A stretch of DNA of 64,000 nucleotides, from assembly GCA_023450085.1 (NCBI GenBank), contig JAEXHI010000021.1, positions 124,001 through 188,000 on the forward strand. Direction: 5' to 3'. Shown here piece by piece: positions 42,934-51,695 of this stretch. Position 1 is the stretch's first letter, and each line of letters starts with the position of its first letter. The translations under genes were made by a program, and so were the position numbers. Source of the stretch: Bacteroidota bacterium. GTDB taxonomy: Bacteria; Bacteroidota; Bacteroidia; Sphingobacteriales; Sphingobacteriaceae. The notes beneath the pieces were generated by a model. It was given only the letters and a program-made list of their open reading frames with translations. It had not been told where the DNA came from and searched no databases.

Positions 42934-44733
42934 TTATAGACCTAAGAAACTGTTATTTAATGTTCCATTTGATGAGTCTAGGAACGTTTGCCATATTGGC
43001 CAGTATGGCTGTTTGCTTGGCTGATTAATATATAATGCATTCCAGAACGTCGTCGCATCTGATGATGAAGACATGGTCCATGACTTGTTAGCAGAATAAC
43101 CTCCAGCGGCACCAATAACATCAGTATCACCAAAGTTTAAACCATAGATATTTAAAGTCTCTCCATCTGCATTAGTGCTATAATAAATCTTGGTTGGCAA
43201 ATTCGCATATACACCAGTTCTGGTCTCCAGCTGTTGTAACTTAGTTTTGTTTTCTGCCAACTTAGTATCCAATAAATTCCATCTGATCAAATCTTGCTTT
43301 CTCAGCATCTCTCCCACAAATTCTAATGAACGTTCTTTAACAATAGCATCAAAGAATGCTTGTTTAGAAGCCGTTGCAGTAGCCATATAAGTGGTTACCA
43401 TTGCTGGGTTATTAGGATAAGCTCTATCTCTGATCTGTTTTAGGTAAGGAGCAGCAGCGGCAGGTCCGTCAAGTTCATTAATCGCTTCAGCAGCCATCAA
43501 CAAAATATCAGCATAGCGCATATACATAAAGTTAATTCCATCATCATTGGTAGAAGTTACTCTACGTTTCATCCATTCGTAACGATATTTACCTAAATAC
43601 ATTTTAGCCAATGTTGAAGGTATTTGGAAAGCGGTATTTGCAGTACCATCGCTATCCCAACCATAAGGAGTAATACTTACTGCTCTTCTTACATCTTCTT
43701 TATCAAAGTCATACCACATGGTTGGATTTGCTAAAACAGTTCCGCCTTTATTTTGTCCTGTGTATTTATCAATTTTAGCATGGTTAACTCCTAAATCGAA
43801 AACCACACGACCTCTACCTTCACTAAAAGGAATTTCCCACATCGACTCTTGACCAGCGGTCAATACTTCTTGATTTAAGTTTCTGAATACCTGCTCAAAG
43901 CTGGTCAATAACCTTACAGATCCACTTGCAATTACCTCTAAACATTCTTTCTTCGCAATTTCGTACATTTTAGCAGGTGCTAAGTCTGGATCTGCACTTA
44001 AACGAGTAGTTTTTTCTTGTCGCAATGAATATCCACCTGCTGATAAAGCAATACGTGCTCTTAAACCTTTAGCAAAGGCTTTGTTTACACGTTCTACTGA
44101 ACTGGTTCTAGTAGTTGCGTTTGGCCAAGCTAAATAACCAGCCGCTTCTTCTAAATCAGCTAGCAGTTGTTTATAGATCACATCTTTATCCGATCTTGGC
44201 GTATAAATCGTAGTGCTATTTACTGGCTCAAATCTTGCTGGTACATCTCCCCAACCTTTAATCAAGTCATTATACATCACCGCTCTAAGGGTTAAAGCTT
44301 CTCCTAATAGTTGTGCCATTTGCGGATTGCTTTGGACGTTTCCGTAGGCTTTTAAACCTCTAATGGCTAGGTTTGCACGCTCAATCCCCAAATAAAGCAT
44401 CGCCCATACATTGGTTTCATTGTTCATTTGGCCGTTATTTACATTGGTATTGTAGTTCGCCAAACGTGATTTATCGTCACCAACAGTTTTAATACTACTG
44501 ATCACTTCAGAGTCGGTATTGGTACCGTAATAAACGATATACCTGCCTCTGTATGAATTTGTTTCTCCGAAAGCTTGTAAAATACCAGTGATCGCTCCTT
44601 CGGTCAAGTTTTGGTTAGAGTAAATTACTGATTCTTCTAATGCTGACTTTGCAGGAGCATCTAGCGCCTTTTTACAGCTACTTATTATTGAACTAAACGC
44701 AATAAATAAGAGAATATAATTAATTTTTTTCAT
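42934..44733 (-). CDS. susD: SusD/RagB family nutrient-binding outer-membrane lipoprotein
   Basis: SusD proteins form the lid of the SusC importer and capture oligosaccharides. The 599-residue protein has a lipoprotein signal (LLFIAFSSIISSC, cysteine about 20). The alpha-helical TPR-like scaffold shows LRAVMYNDLIKGWGDVPARF, KAFAKGLRARIAL, WEIPFSEGRG, FMYMRYADILLMAAEAINEL and a final ...WPIWQTFLDSS, all in family order. It lies 13 bases after susC and 11 bases before the next gene, so the three form a tight unit. Confidence 0.95.
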   Translation of the reverse strand: MKKINYILLFIAFSSIISSCKKALDAPAKSALEESVIYSNQNLTEGAITGILQAFGETNSYRGRYIVYYGTNTDSEVISSIKTVGDDKSRLANYNTNVNNGQMNNETNVWAMLYLGIERANLAIRGLKAYGNVQSNPQMAQLLGEALTLRAVMYNDLIKGWGDVPARFEPVNSTTIYTPRSDKDVIYKQLLADLEEAAGYLAWPNATTRTSSVERVNKAFAKGLRARIALSAGGYSLRQEKTTRLSADPDLAPAKMYEIAKKECLEVIASGSVRLLTSFEQVFRNLNQEVLTAGQESMWEIPFSEGRGRVVFDLGVNHAKIDKYTGQNKGGTVLANPTMWYDFDKEDVRRAVSITPYGWDSDGTANTAFQIPSTLAKMYLGKYRYEWMKRRVTSTNDDGINFMYMRYADILLMAAEAINELDGPAAAAPYLKQIRDRAYPNNPAMVTTYMATATASKQAFFDAIVKERSLEFVGEMLRKQDLIRWNLLDTKLAENKTKLQQLETRTGVYANLPTKIYYSTNADGETLNIYGLNFGDTDVIGAAGGYSANKSWTMSSSSDATTFWNALYINQPSKQPYWPIWQTFLDSSNGTLNNSFLGL

Positions 44734-44746
44734 CGCTTAATTTCAA

Positions 44747-47700
44747 TTAAAAGTTAACGTTTAAACCAAAAATGAATGATCTGCTTCTTGGATATGCTGA
44801 ATAATCAACCCCTGGAGTTAAGTTTGTATTTCTCCTAGTGGAAACCTCGGGATCAAAACCAGTATAGTTGGTTAATAGGAATACGTTATTACCTGAAGCG
44901 TATACCCTTAACTTTTTCATTTTTAATTTATTCGAGATGTTAGAAGGCAAAGTATATCCCACGGTAACGGTAGATAATCTTAAGAAAGATCCGTCTTCTA
45001 CCGCCCAATCCGTTAGAGCGTATGCCCTGGTAAATGGCGACCACATGGTTGTGTTAGCGTTCATTGCCGCCAATTCTGCTGGATCGTTACTAATGGTTCC
45101 GTCTGAACGAAGGTTGGTCCAACGTTTACCGCTTGCCATGATATCAATCATGTTTCTTGAACTATATTTACTGGTAGAGGTATATTCAATTTTATTGGCA
45201 TTGTAAACATCATTGCCATAACTCCAGTTGAAATAGGCTGCAAAGTCAAAATCATACAACCTGGCATTTACCGAGAAACCACCTGTATGTAACGGCATGG
45301 TGTTACCAATATAATCTCTATCACTTAAATTTACGATACCGTCTCCATTGGTGTCTACTAATTTCATCGAACCCGGTCTAATGGTGCCAATTACCGAACT
45401 TGCATTAGCTACGCCAGGTTTTAAAGTCCATGTATTGGTAGTCGCATTGTATCCACTAAAATCAGATACTTCATAGCGACCTGCACCTTTAAAGCCATAT
45501 ATGCGACCAATTGATGCTCCTGGAACTAACAAATAGTCGGTGGTGATCTCTGTTGATGCCCAGTTAGAATTTCCAGGATAATTGATTAGTGGTCCCATAG
45601 AAACTACTTTGTTTCTATTGAATGAAATATTTCCGTTGAATGATAAATCAAAGTTCTTTTTTTGAATCGCTCGGTAGTTTAAGTTAATCTCTAAACCTTT
45701 GTTTTGGGTTTCACCTACGTTTTGGAACTGTGTGCTATAACCAGAACCAGAAACTCCTACTTCTAGCAAAAGGTCTTTAGTTCTGTTAAGATAAGCATCT
45801 ACCGAACCTGTTAATTTATTTTGGAAGAAACCAAAATCAACTCCGATATTTTTAGAGATAGTTGTTTCCCAAGTTAAATTAGGATTTGCCATGGTTTTTG
45901 AAGGTGCCCAAAAGCTATTTGCACCATTGATCCAAGTAGTAGTAGTGTTTTCGAAATTCTGATAAATTTGACCTACAGGAATACCATCGTTACCAGCAGC
46001 GCCATAACTCAACCTAACTTTCAAATCAGAAAGCCATGAAGTAGTGCCTCTCATGAAATCTTCTTGAATGATTCTCCAAGCTCCGGAAACCGAAGGAAAA
46101 TAGCCCCATTGATTACCTGGTGCGAATTTCGAAGAACCATCTGCTCTTAAGGCTACACTCAACAAGTACTTGCTTTTGTAATCATAATTCGCTCTTCCGA
46201 AGAATGATAATAATTTATAGTCATTTAAAAAACGGTGGTCAATAGAATTCGCTGCCCCTTGGGTGGTTAACACACGAGCATCTGCAAAAGTGAAGCTCGA
46301 CGGAAATCCGTGGATCACATTGGTTAACGTATTCTCTTCATTTTTCAAAAACTCCTGACCTGCCAACAAAGTTAAATTATGGTCATTGCCCAATATTTTT
46401 TTGAAATTATAGCTTAATGTATTGGTGTTTCTAAACGATACGCGGTTACCATTGGTTAAAATTAAAGCTGGTTTACCTGCATTGTCTGCGCTTGGGAAAT
46501 TACGTACGTAATAAGTAGTTTTTCCATAGAAACGCTCTTGATCGCTTCTAACTCCGTCGTAACCAATATCAGATCTAAATTTCAGGTCAGATAAAATATC
46601 GTAAGTGATAGACCCACTGATATTGTATTGTTTACGGTGAATAAATTGGTCGTTATCAGAAATAGCTACCAATGGATCGTATAATTGAAAATCAGGGTCA
46701 CTATCGTTGTTTGTTAAACCAGGAACTGGGAACGGCGGATACAACATCGCATATTTCAAGCGTGAATCGGCTGATGAAAACTCTCTAGTTTCGTTTGCAC
46801 CACCTCCGTTTGTTTTAGTATCTGCATATCTTAAGCCAAAATCCAAGGTTAGATTTTTATATAACTTGTGATTTAACTTGAAGTTAATGTTTTGACGTTC
46901 GTAACCTGAAAGTTGCATAATGGCCCTATCTTTTACGAAGTTGTGGCTTAAGCTATATTTGGTTTTATCGCTACCGCCCATAATACTCAGGTTACTGTTA
47001 ATAGTGTTTCCTATGCGACCAAATACCAAATCCTGCCAATCATTAGCCTGTACATTTTTAAACAGATCCATATCTTGGTAGTTACCAAAATATTGTGTGT
47101 AGTCATTTAATGATCCATCTAATAATGCTCTCTCATATTGCCAATTTACATAGTCATACGGGGTTAAAACACCTAGTTTTTTAGCTATTTTTCTAAAACC
47201 ACCAAACAAGTTGTAAGAGATACTGGTTTTGCCATCTTTACCACTTTTGGTTGTAACTAAAACTACACCGTTAGCACCTCTAGAGCCATAAATAGCGGTT
47301 GAAGAGCCATCTTTTAAGATATCTATACTTTCAATATCTTGTGGGGCAATGTCGGAAATGGTAGTCACCGGAAAACCATCTACGATATACAAAGGCTCAT
47401 TACTTTGGGTAATAGAACCACCACCACGTACTCTCACATTGATGGCTGCATCTGGCGAACCTTCTGTAGCGGCGATATTAACCCCTGCCACGCGACCTTG
47501 GATAGCTTCCAAAGCAGAAGAAACTGGAGCAGCGGCAATAGTGGCCGCATTTATAGATGAAACAGCACCCGTTATGGCTTCCCTTTTTACAGTACCATAA
47601 CCGATATTTACAATTTTTACTTCGTTAAGCGTAGTGGAGCTTTCCTCTAAGGCAGCATTAATTTGGCTTTTAGTGCCCACTGCTACCTCTGTATTGTCGA

Positions 47701-47935
47701 AGCCTATTGAATTAAATACCAAAACTACATTTCCTGTAGAAGGGACTGAAATTTTATATATACCGTTAACATCGGTAGATACCGCATTTTTTGTTCCTTT
47801 AATGGTTACGGCTACACCAGGAAGTGGCGATCCGGTAGCCTTTTCGGTTACCTTTCCTGTCACTGGTCTTGTTTGCGCATGCGCTAATTGGATACCCATA
47901 GCCAATACACAAAAAAACAGTAAGATTTTTTTCAT
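44747..47935 (-). CDS. susC: SusC/RagA family TonB-dependent receptor
   Basis: This outer-membrane importer of pectin oligosaccharides has 1062 residues. A signal ends LAHAQ at about 21. A carboxypeptidase-like domain spans about 24-100 (VTGKVTEKATGSPLPGVAV). The plug follows (VNIGYGTVKREAITGAVSS, GRVAGVNIAATEGSPDA, the family box DGFPVTTISDIAPQDIESID, ILKDGSSTAIYGSRGANGV), then a 22-strand barrel ending SRSFIFGLNVNF. There is no STN signalling domain at the N-terminus, so control through an anti-sigma/ECF pair is not expected, consistent with the divergent LacI regulator. It is first in the susCD-DUF5123 unit. Confidence 0.96.
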   Translation of the reverse strand: MKKILLFFCVLAMGIQLAHAQTRPVTGKVTEKATGSPLPGVAVTIKGTKNAVSTDVNGIYKISVPSTGNVVLVFNSIGFDNTEVAVGTKSQINAALEESSTTLNEVKIVNIGYGTVKREAITGAVSSINAATIAAAPVSSALEAIQGRVAGVNIAATEGSPDAAINVRVRGGGSITQSNEPLYIVDGFPVTTISDIAPQDIESIDILKDGSSTAIYGSRGANGVVLVTTKSGKDGKTSISYNLFGGFRKIAKKLGVLTPYDYVNWQYERALLDGSLNDYTQYFGNYQDMDLFKNVQANDWQDLVFGRIGNTINSNLSIMGGSDKTKYSLSHNFVKDRAIMQLSGYERQNINFKLNHKLYKNLTLDFGLRYADTKTNGGGANETREFSSADSRLKYAMLYPPFPVPGLTNNDSDPDFQLYDPLVAISDNDQFIHRKQYNISGSITYDILSDLKFRSDIGYDGVRSDQERFYGKTTYYVRNFPSADNAGKPALILTNGNRVSFRNTNTLSYNFKKILGNDHNLTLLAGQEFLKNEENTLTNVIHGFPSSFTFADARVLTTQGAANSIDHRFLNDYKLLSFFGRANYDYKSKYLLSVALRADGSSKFAPGNQWGYFPSVSGAWRIIQEDFMRGTTSWLSDLKVRLSYGAAGNDGIPVGQIYQNFENTTTTWINGANSFWAPSKTMANPNLTWETTISKNIGVDFGFFQNKLTGSVDAYLNRTKDLLLEVGVSGSGYSTQFQNVGETQNKGLEINLNYRAIQKKNFDLSFNGNISFNRNKVVSMGPLINYPGNSNWASTEITTDYLLVPGASIGRIYGFKGAGRYEVSDFSGYNATTNTWTLKPGVANASSVIGTIRPGSMKLVDTNGDGIVNLSDRDYIGNTMPLHTGGFSVNARLYDFDFAAYFNWSYGNDVYNANKIEYTSTSKYSSRNMIDIMASGKRWTNLRSDGTISNDPAELAAMNANTTMWSPFTRAYALTDWAVEDGSFLRLSTVTVGYTLPSNISNKLKMKKLRVYASGNNVFLLTNYTGFDPEVSTRRNTNLTPGVDYSAYPRSRSFIFGLNVNF

Positions 47936-48040
47936 ACAATATGGTTAAAATTTGGTTATATGCGGAATGGGTTTAGAGCCATCCCTTAACAATTCTACAA
48001 CGTTTTTTTAAGATATAGCACTGGTTGGCAGTGATAAATT

Positions 48041-48067
48041 TATGCAATCGTTCCCGACAACGTTGCC
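48041..48067. promoter_or_regulatory. Candidate tandem LacI-family operators upstream of susC
   Basis: TATGCAATCGTTCCC (48041-48055) is immediately followed by GACAACGTTGCC (48056-48067). Both have the central CG of LacI/GalR-family sites, with CG centres 12 bases apart. The first matches the site at 35273-35287 at 14 of 15 bases. A near-consensus -7 box for susC (minus strand TAATTTTTG, 48077-48085, one base longer in the spacer than TAnnTTTG) would start transcription next to these sites. A third core, ACAACGTTTT, is at 47997-48006. Confidence 0.65.
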
Positions 48068-48091
48068 AAAATCAAGCAAAAATTATATCTT

Positions 48092-48115
48092 TAGTACAAT
48101 AGAGAAATTGTACTA
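48092..48115. promoter_or_regulatory. Inverted repeat overlapping the lacI-type gene promoter
   Basis: Perfect nine-base arms TAGTACAAT (48092-48100) and ATTGTACTA (48107-48115) flank AGAGAA. The right arm runs into the -7 box TATTTTTG (48114-48121), so a protein bound here would block the regulator's own promoter. The sequence differs from the CG-centred sites nearby, which suggests a different regulator. Confidence 0.5.
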
Positions 48116-48121
48116 TTTTTG
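48114..48121 (+). promoter_or_regulatory. Putative -7 box of the LacI-family regulator gene
   Basis: TATTTTTG is an exact TAnnTTTG match, 46 bases before the ATG at 48168. The leader contains a small hairpin GATGCT/AGCATC (48123-48139). Confidence 0.5.
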
Positions 48122-48167
48122 AGATGCTGATTTAGCATCAAAAACTACGTAATTTTACAAATAAAGC

Positions 48168-49178
48168 ATGTTCGAGCCCGTAACCATAAAAGATATCGCA
48201 AAAGCACTTGGCCTGTCTACTTCTACTGTTTCCAGAGCACTGAGAGACACTTATGAAATAAGTCCGGCTACCAAAAAATTGGTTACGGATTATGCAAAGC
48301 AAATTGGCTATAAGCCCAACCCTATTGCTTTAAGTTTAAAGGAACGCAGAAGTAAATCTATTGGCGTAGTGGTAAGTGAAGTAGCTAATAGCTATTTTTC
48401 GCAGGCGGTGGATGGCATTGAGTCTATTGCTTATGATAAAGGCTATCACGTTATCATCTCCCAAACGCACGAATCTTATGAAAGAGAAGTGATTAACGTG
48501 AATCACTTGGCTTCAAGATCGGTGGATGGGCTTTTGGTTTCCCTATCGTCTCAAACATCGGATATCTCACACCTAAAATCTCTACACGATAAAGGGTTGC
48601 CAATTGTTTTCTTTGATCGCGTAGCTGATGAAATTGTCACCCACAAAGTAATTGCGGATAATGAAAAGGGTGCTTTCGAAGCCACAGATTACCTAATCAA
48701 ATCGGGTTATCGAAAAATTGCCCATTTAACCAGTTCTAGCTACCTTTCTATCAGCATAGAACGTTTATCAGGCTATAAAAAAGCTTTAGCACATCATGGC
48801 ATTGATTTTAGAGAGGATTATGTAAAATATTGTCCTCATGGCGGAATGCTTTATGAGGAGACAGAAACGGCCATTAAAGAATTATTGGCTTTAAAAGATA
48901 AACCTGATGCTATTTTTGTGGCTGGTGATAGGTTAAGCACAGGTTGTTTAAGTGTGTTTAAAAACCTGGATGTATCTGTGCCAGCAGATATGGCTATTGC
49001 AGGTTTTAGTAACTCAGATGTATTGGATCTTTTTAACCCTTCGCTTACTTCGGTAAGGCAGCCTGCTTATGAAATAGGCCGCCTGGCTACCGAAATGCTG
49101 CTCAAAATTATTGAGGCTAAATATCCTATCGAAGAGTTTGAGAAAAAGGTACTGGATACAAAGCTTTATGTTAGATAG
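48168..49178 (+). CDS. LacI/GalR family transcriptional regulator of the pectin locus
   Basis: The 336-residue protein has a LacI helix-turn-helix at residues 4-25 (VTIKDIAKALGLSTSTVSRA), the hinge region GYKPNPIALSLKERRSKSIG and a periplasmic-binding-protein-like sugar domain (GVVVSEVANSYFSQAVDGIE, GLPIVFFDRVADEI, PDAIFVAGDRLSTGC, AIAGFSNSDV, LTSVRQPAYEIGRLA). Divergent from susC by 232 bases, it is the obvious regulator of the locus. CG-centred operator candidates near the susC promoter and upstream of GH28 fit this family. The inducer is probably a galacturonate-derived sugar, by inference. Repression rather than activation is inferred from site position. Confidence 0.93.
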   Translation: MFEPVTIKDIAKALGLSTSTVSRALRDTYEISPATKKLVTDYAKQIGYKPNPIALSLKERRSKSIGVVVSEVANSYFSQAVDGIESIAYDKGYHVIISQTHESYEREVINVNHLASRSVDGLLVSLSSQTSDISHLKSLHDKGLPIVFFDRVADEIVTHKVIADNEKGAFEATDYLIKSGYRKIAHLTSSSYLSISIERLSGYKKALAHHGIDFREDYVKYCPHGGMLYEETETAIKELLALKDKPDAIFVAGDRLSTGCLSVFKNLDVSVPADMAIAGFSNSDVLDLFNPSLTSVRQPAYEIGRLATEMLLKIIEAKYPIEEFEKKVLDTKLYVR

Positions 49179-49179
49179 A

Positions 49180-49608
49180 TCAGTGAGGTAGCTTAAAAGC
49201 CTGTCTAGCCAACAATTTCCATTCTTTACCTTGCAGTTGCCAAACTAGCAGAATACCTAAGTGAACTTCACCTGGTTTACCTCCATCATTAGTTTTAGCA
49301 TGCAGTTCATGACGTACTACGCCGGTATTCCCAGTGATTTTAATGGTCTGATTTGTCAAGTCTATGCTTACAAAATCTGATTTTCCACTGGCAATCGTTT
49401 CTACAAATGTTGCTTTGTCTTCTACTTTTCCACCAGAATGCCCATAGCTCAAATCGGCAGCGGCAATATCTTCCAAGTCTTTACGCTCACCACTCACCAT
49501 GGCATTTTTCATTTTTTCTACGGCTGTAGCAAGGTTTTGTTCTGCCTTACTTTGGGCAAATACACAAGTACTGGACATTAGGGCTAGGATTAAAATAAGT
49601 TTCTTCAT
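49180..49608 (-). CDS. Secreted NTF2-like (SnoaL/DUF4440-type) protein
   Basis: This 142-residue protein has a Sec signal (LILILALMSSTCVFAQ) and one NTF2-like cone-shaped domain: helices EKMKNAMVSGERKDLEDIAAADLSYGH (read in two parts around GERKD), then strands VSIDLTNQTIKITGNTGVV and GILLVWQLQGKEWKLLARQ. DUF4440 proteins of this kind bind small ligands or act as simple enzymes; no catalytic residues can be named here. It is convergent with the LacI gene, one base between the stops. Its role in pectin use, if any, is unknown. Confidence 0.75.
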   Translation of the reverse strand: MKKLILILALMSSTCVFAQSKAEQNLATAVEKMKNAMVSGERKDLEDIAAADLSYGHSGGKVEDKATFVETIASGKSDFVSIDLTNQTIKITGNTGVVRHELHAKTNDGGKPGEVHLGILLVWQLQGKEWKLLARQAFKLPH

Positions 49609-49631
49609 GTTGTTATCGTAAATTTTGGGTA

Positions 49632-49680
49632 TAAAAAAACATACCCCTCTATTTTAGAAAACTAAAAAGAAAGGTATGTC
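49632..49680 (-). terminator. Intrinsic terminator of mscL
   Basis: On the minus strand ACATACC (plus 49673-49679) pairs with GGTATGT (plus 49639-49645) around an AT-rich inner region that can itself pair, and a run of seven T residues follows. It lies 16 bases after the mscL stop. Confidence 0.65.
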
Positions 49681-49695
49681 AATTTTCAATAATTC

Positions 49696-50082
49696 CTATT
49701 TATTTTTTAGTAAATCTCTAATTTCAGTAAGTAGAATTTCTTCTTTAGTTGGTGCTGGTGGAGCCGATGGAGCAGCTTCTTCTTTCTTCTTCATCCTGTT
49801 CACTAATCTAATGATTAAAAATAGCACCAATGCTACAATGATGAAAGATATTACCTGCGACAAAAAGTTGCCATATTTAATTGCAGTACCAGGAATTGTC
49901 AACGCACTTAGGTTATCTAGTTTAGCGGCCTTTAGAGCAGGAGCCAATACCGCTGGGGTAATTACATCTTCTACCAATGAAGACACAATTTTACCAAAAG
50001 CAGCTCCAATGATTACACCGACAGCCAAATCGATCACATTGCCTTTTACTGCGAAATCTTTAAATTCTTTTACAAATCCCAT
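49696..50082 (-). CDS. mscL: Large-conductance mechanosensitive channel MscL
   Basis: This homopentameric inner-membrane channel opens under membrane tension to release solutes in osmotic downshock. The 128-residue protein has the N-terminal helix GFVKEFKDFAVKGNVIDLAV, with the pore-lining TM1 VGVIIGAAFGKIVSSLVEDV, a periplasmic loop (KLDNLSALTIPGTAIKYG), TM2 (VISFIIVALVLFLIIRLVN) and a charged C-terminal helix (LLTEIRDLLKNK). Size and order match the E. coli protein. It lies between a convergent terminator and the divergent rpoN gene. Confidence 0.96.
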   Translation of the reverse strand: MGFVKEFKDFAVKGNVIDLAVGVIIGAAFGKIVSSLVEDVITPAVLAPALKAAKLDNLSALTIPGTAIKYGNFLSQVISFIIVALVLFLIIRLVNRMKKKEEAAPSAPPAPTKEEILLTEIRDLLKNK

Positions 50083-50187
50083 ATAAACGTGTTTTTAGTT
50101 AGGTATTTAATTTTTTAGTTATCGTAAACTTACTGAAAAGAAGATTAATTAATCAAATTAAACCAACAAAAATCTAAAGCATTTGTT

Positions 50188-50195
50188 TATTTTTG
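50188..50195 (+). promoter_or_regulatory. Putative -7 promoter box of rpoN
   Basis: TATTTTTG matches TAnnTTTG and ends 21 bases before the ATG at 50217. This also argues against the in-frame TTG at 50193, which lies inside the box. Confidence 0.5.
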
Positions 50196-50216
50196 GAACT
50201 CGAATTCATCCCAAAT

Positions 50217-51692
50217 ATGTTAAAACAACATCTTCAGCAAAAGTTATTACAAAAACTATCGCCTCAACAAATCCAGTTTATTAAATTGTTGCAGGTGCCA
50301 ACAGTTGCTTTAGATACTCGCATCAAAGAAGAATTAGAAGAAAATCCAGCGCTTGAAGACTCAAGTTTAATGTCATTAGATGAACCTAAAGGCGAATATG
50401 ACGACCTGCAGGACGATAGAGAAGACTTCGATGGTGATCGTAGTGAAGACACGGGCATGGATGAATTCAATGTAGATGATTACCTACAGGATGATAGCAC
50501 CAATGACTATAGCACTTCATACAGTAATGGCGACGATGAGGAAGACAAAAAGGAAACGCCTATTGCCATTGAAACTACCTTTTTTGAAAGCCTACAACAG
50601 CAACTGGATTTAGTTCCCCTATCTGATCAAGATTTTATCATTGGTAAACAAATTATTGGCAGCTTAGATGATGATGGTTATTTACGCAGACCGATCACTT
50701 CCATGATTGATGATTTGGCTTTCTCACAAAATGTGATGGTTGAAGAAGAGGATGTATTGGAAATGCTGAAACTTATCCAAAGCTTTGACCCCGCTGGAAT
50801 TGCAGCTAGAGACTTACAAGAATGCTTGGCCTTGCAATTAAAGAAAAAGGATACTAACAACCCTTTGATTAAAAAGGCCATTGAAATTGTAGAGCATCAC
50901 CTTGATGAATTTACCAGAAAACATTACGATAAACTAGAACGTGCCGTTGGCCTTAACAGTGAAGAGCTTAAGGAGGTAGTTGCTGAAATTTTACGTCTCA
51001 ATCCAAAACCAGGCGATTCTAATCAGGTAACGACCAAACAAATGCAAATCATTCCTGACTTTCACATCACCAATAATGATGGTGTTTTGGTACTTACTTT
51101 AAATGCCAGAAATGCTCCTGAGTTAAGGGTAAGTCGCTCTTATATGGACATGTTTGAGCATTACGACAAGGCTTCGCAGAAAGATAAGAAAATGAAGGAG
51201 GCCGTTCAGTTTGTTAAGCAAAAACTTGACTCGGCTAAATGGTTTATTGATGCGATTAAGCAAAGACAGCAAACTTTGCTAAAAACCATGAATGCTATTA
51301 TGCACTATCAATATGATTACTTTTTAACTGGCGACGAGCGTAAGTTAAGACCAATGATCTTAAAGGATATTGCAGATAAGATTGATATGGATATTTCTAC
51401 GGTATCAAGGGTGGCTAATTCTAAATATGTACAAACCGAGTTTGGTACTTTCCTTTTAAAATCTTTCTTCTCTGAAGCTATCCAAACCGAAAGTGGCGAA
51501 GAAGTTTCTAATAAAGAGGTAAAGAAAATCTTAGAAGACTGTATTGGAAAAGAAGATAAACGTAAGCCTTTGGCAGATGAACGTTTAACTGAAATTTTAA
51601 AAGAACACGGTTATAACATTGCCAGAAGAACGGTAGCTAAATATCGTGAGCAAATGAATATTCCGGTAGCAAGATTAAGAAAAGAGCTTTAA
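50217..51692 (+). CDS. rpoN: RNA polymerase sigma-54 factor RpoN
   Basis: Sigma-54 directs RNA polymerase to -24/-12 promoters and needs an AAA+ activator. From ATG 50217 the product is 491 residues. Region I is Gln/Leu-rich (MLKQHLQQKLLQKLSPQQIQ, then IKLLQVPTVALDTRIKEEL), followed by a long acidic region II (DDLQDDREDFDGDRSEDTG). Region III has the core-binding part and the helix-turn-helix with MDISTVSRVANSKYVQTEFG. The RpoN box is ARRTVAKYREQMNIP, near the C-terminus. The TTG at 50193 sits in the promoter and is rejected as start. It is convergent with the PorP/SprF gene of module 3, three bases between the stops. Confidence 0.96.
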   Translation: MLKQHLQQKLLQKLSPQQIQFIKLLQVPTVALDTRIKEELEENPALEDSSLMSLDEPKGEYDDLQDDREDFDGDRSEDTGMDEFNVDDYLQDDSTNDYSTSYSNGDDEEDKKETPIAIETTFFESLQQQLDLVPLSDQDFIIGKQIIGSLDDDGYLRRPITSMIDDLAFSQNVMVEEEDVLEMLKLIQSFDPAGIAARDLQECLALQLKKKDTNNPLIKKAIEIVEHHLDEFTRKHYDKLERAVGLNSEELKEVVAEILRLNPKPGDSNQVTTKQMQIIPDFHITNNDGVLVLTLNARNAPELRVSRSYMDMFEHYDKASQKDKKMKEAVQFVKQKLDSAKWFIDAIKQRQQTLLKTMNAIMHYQYDYFLTGDERKLRPMILKDIADKIDMDISTVSRVANSKYVQTEFGTFLLKSFFSEAIQTESGEEVSNKEVKKILEDCIGKEDKRKPLADERLTEILKEHGYNIARRTVAKYREQMNIPVARLRKEL

Positions 51693-51695
51693 GGG

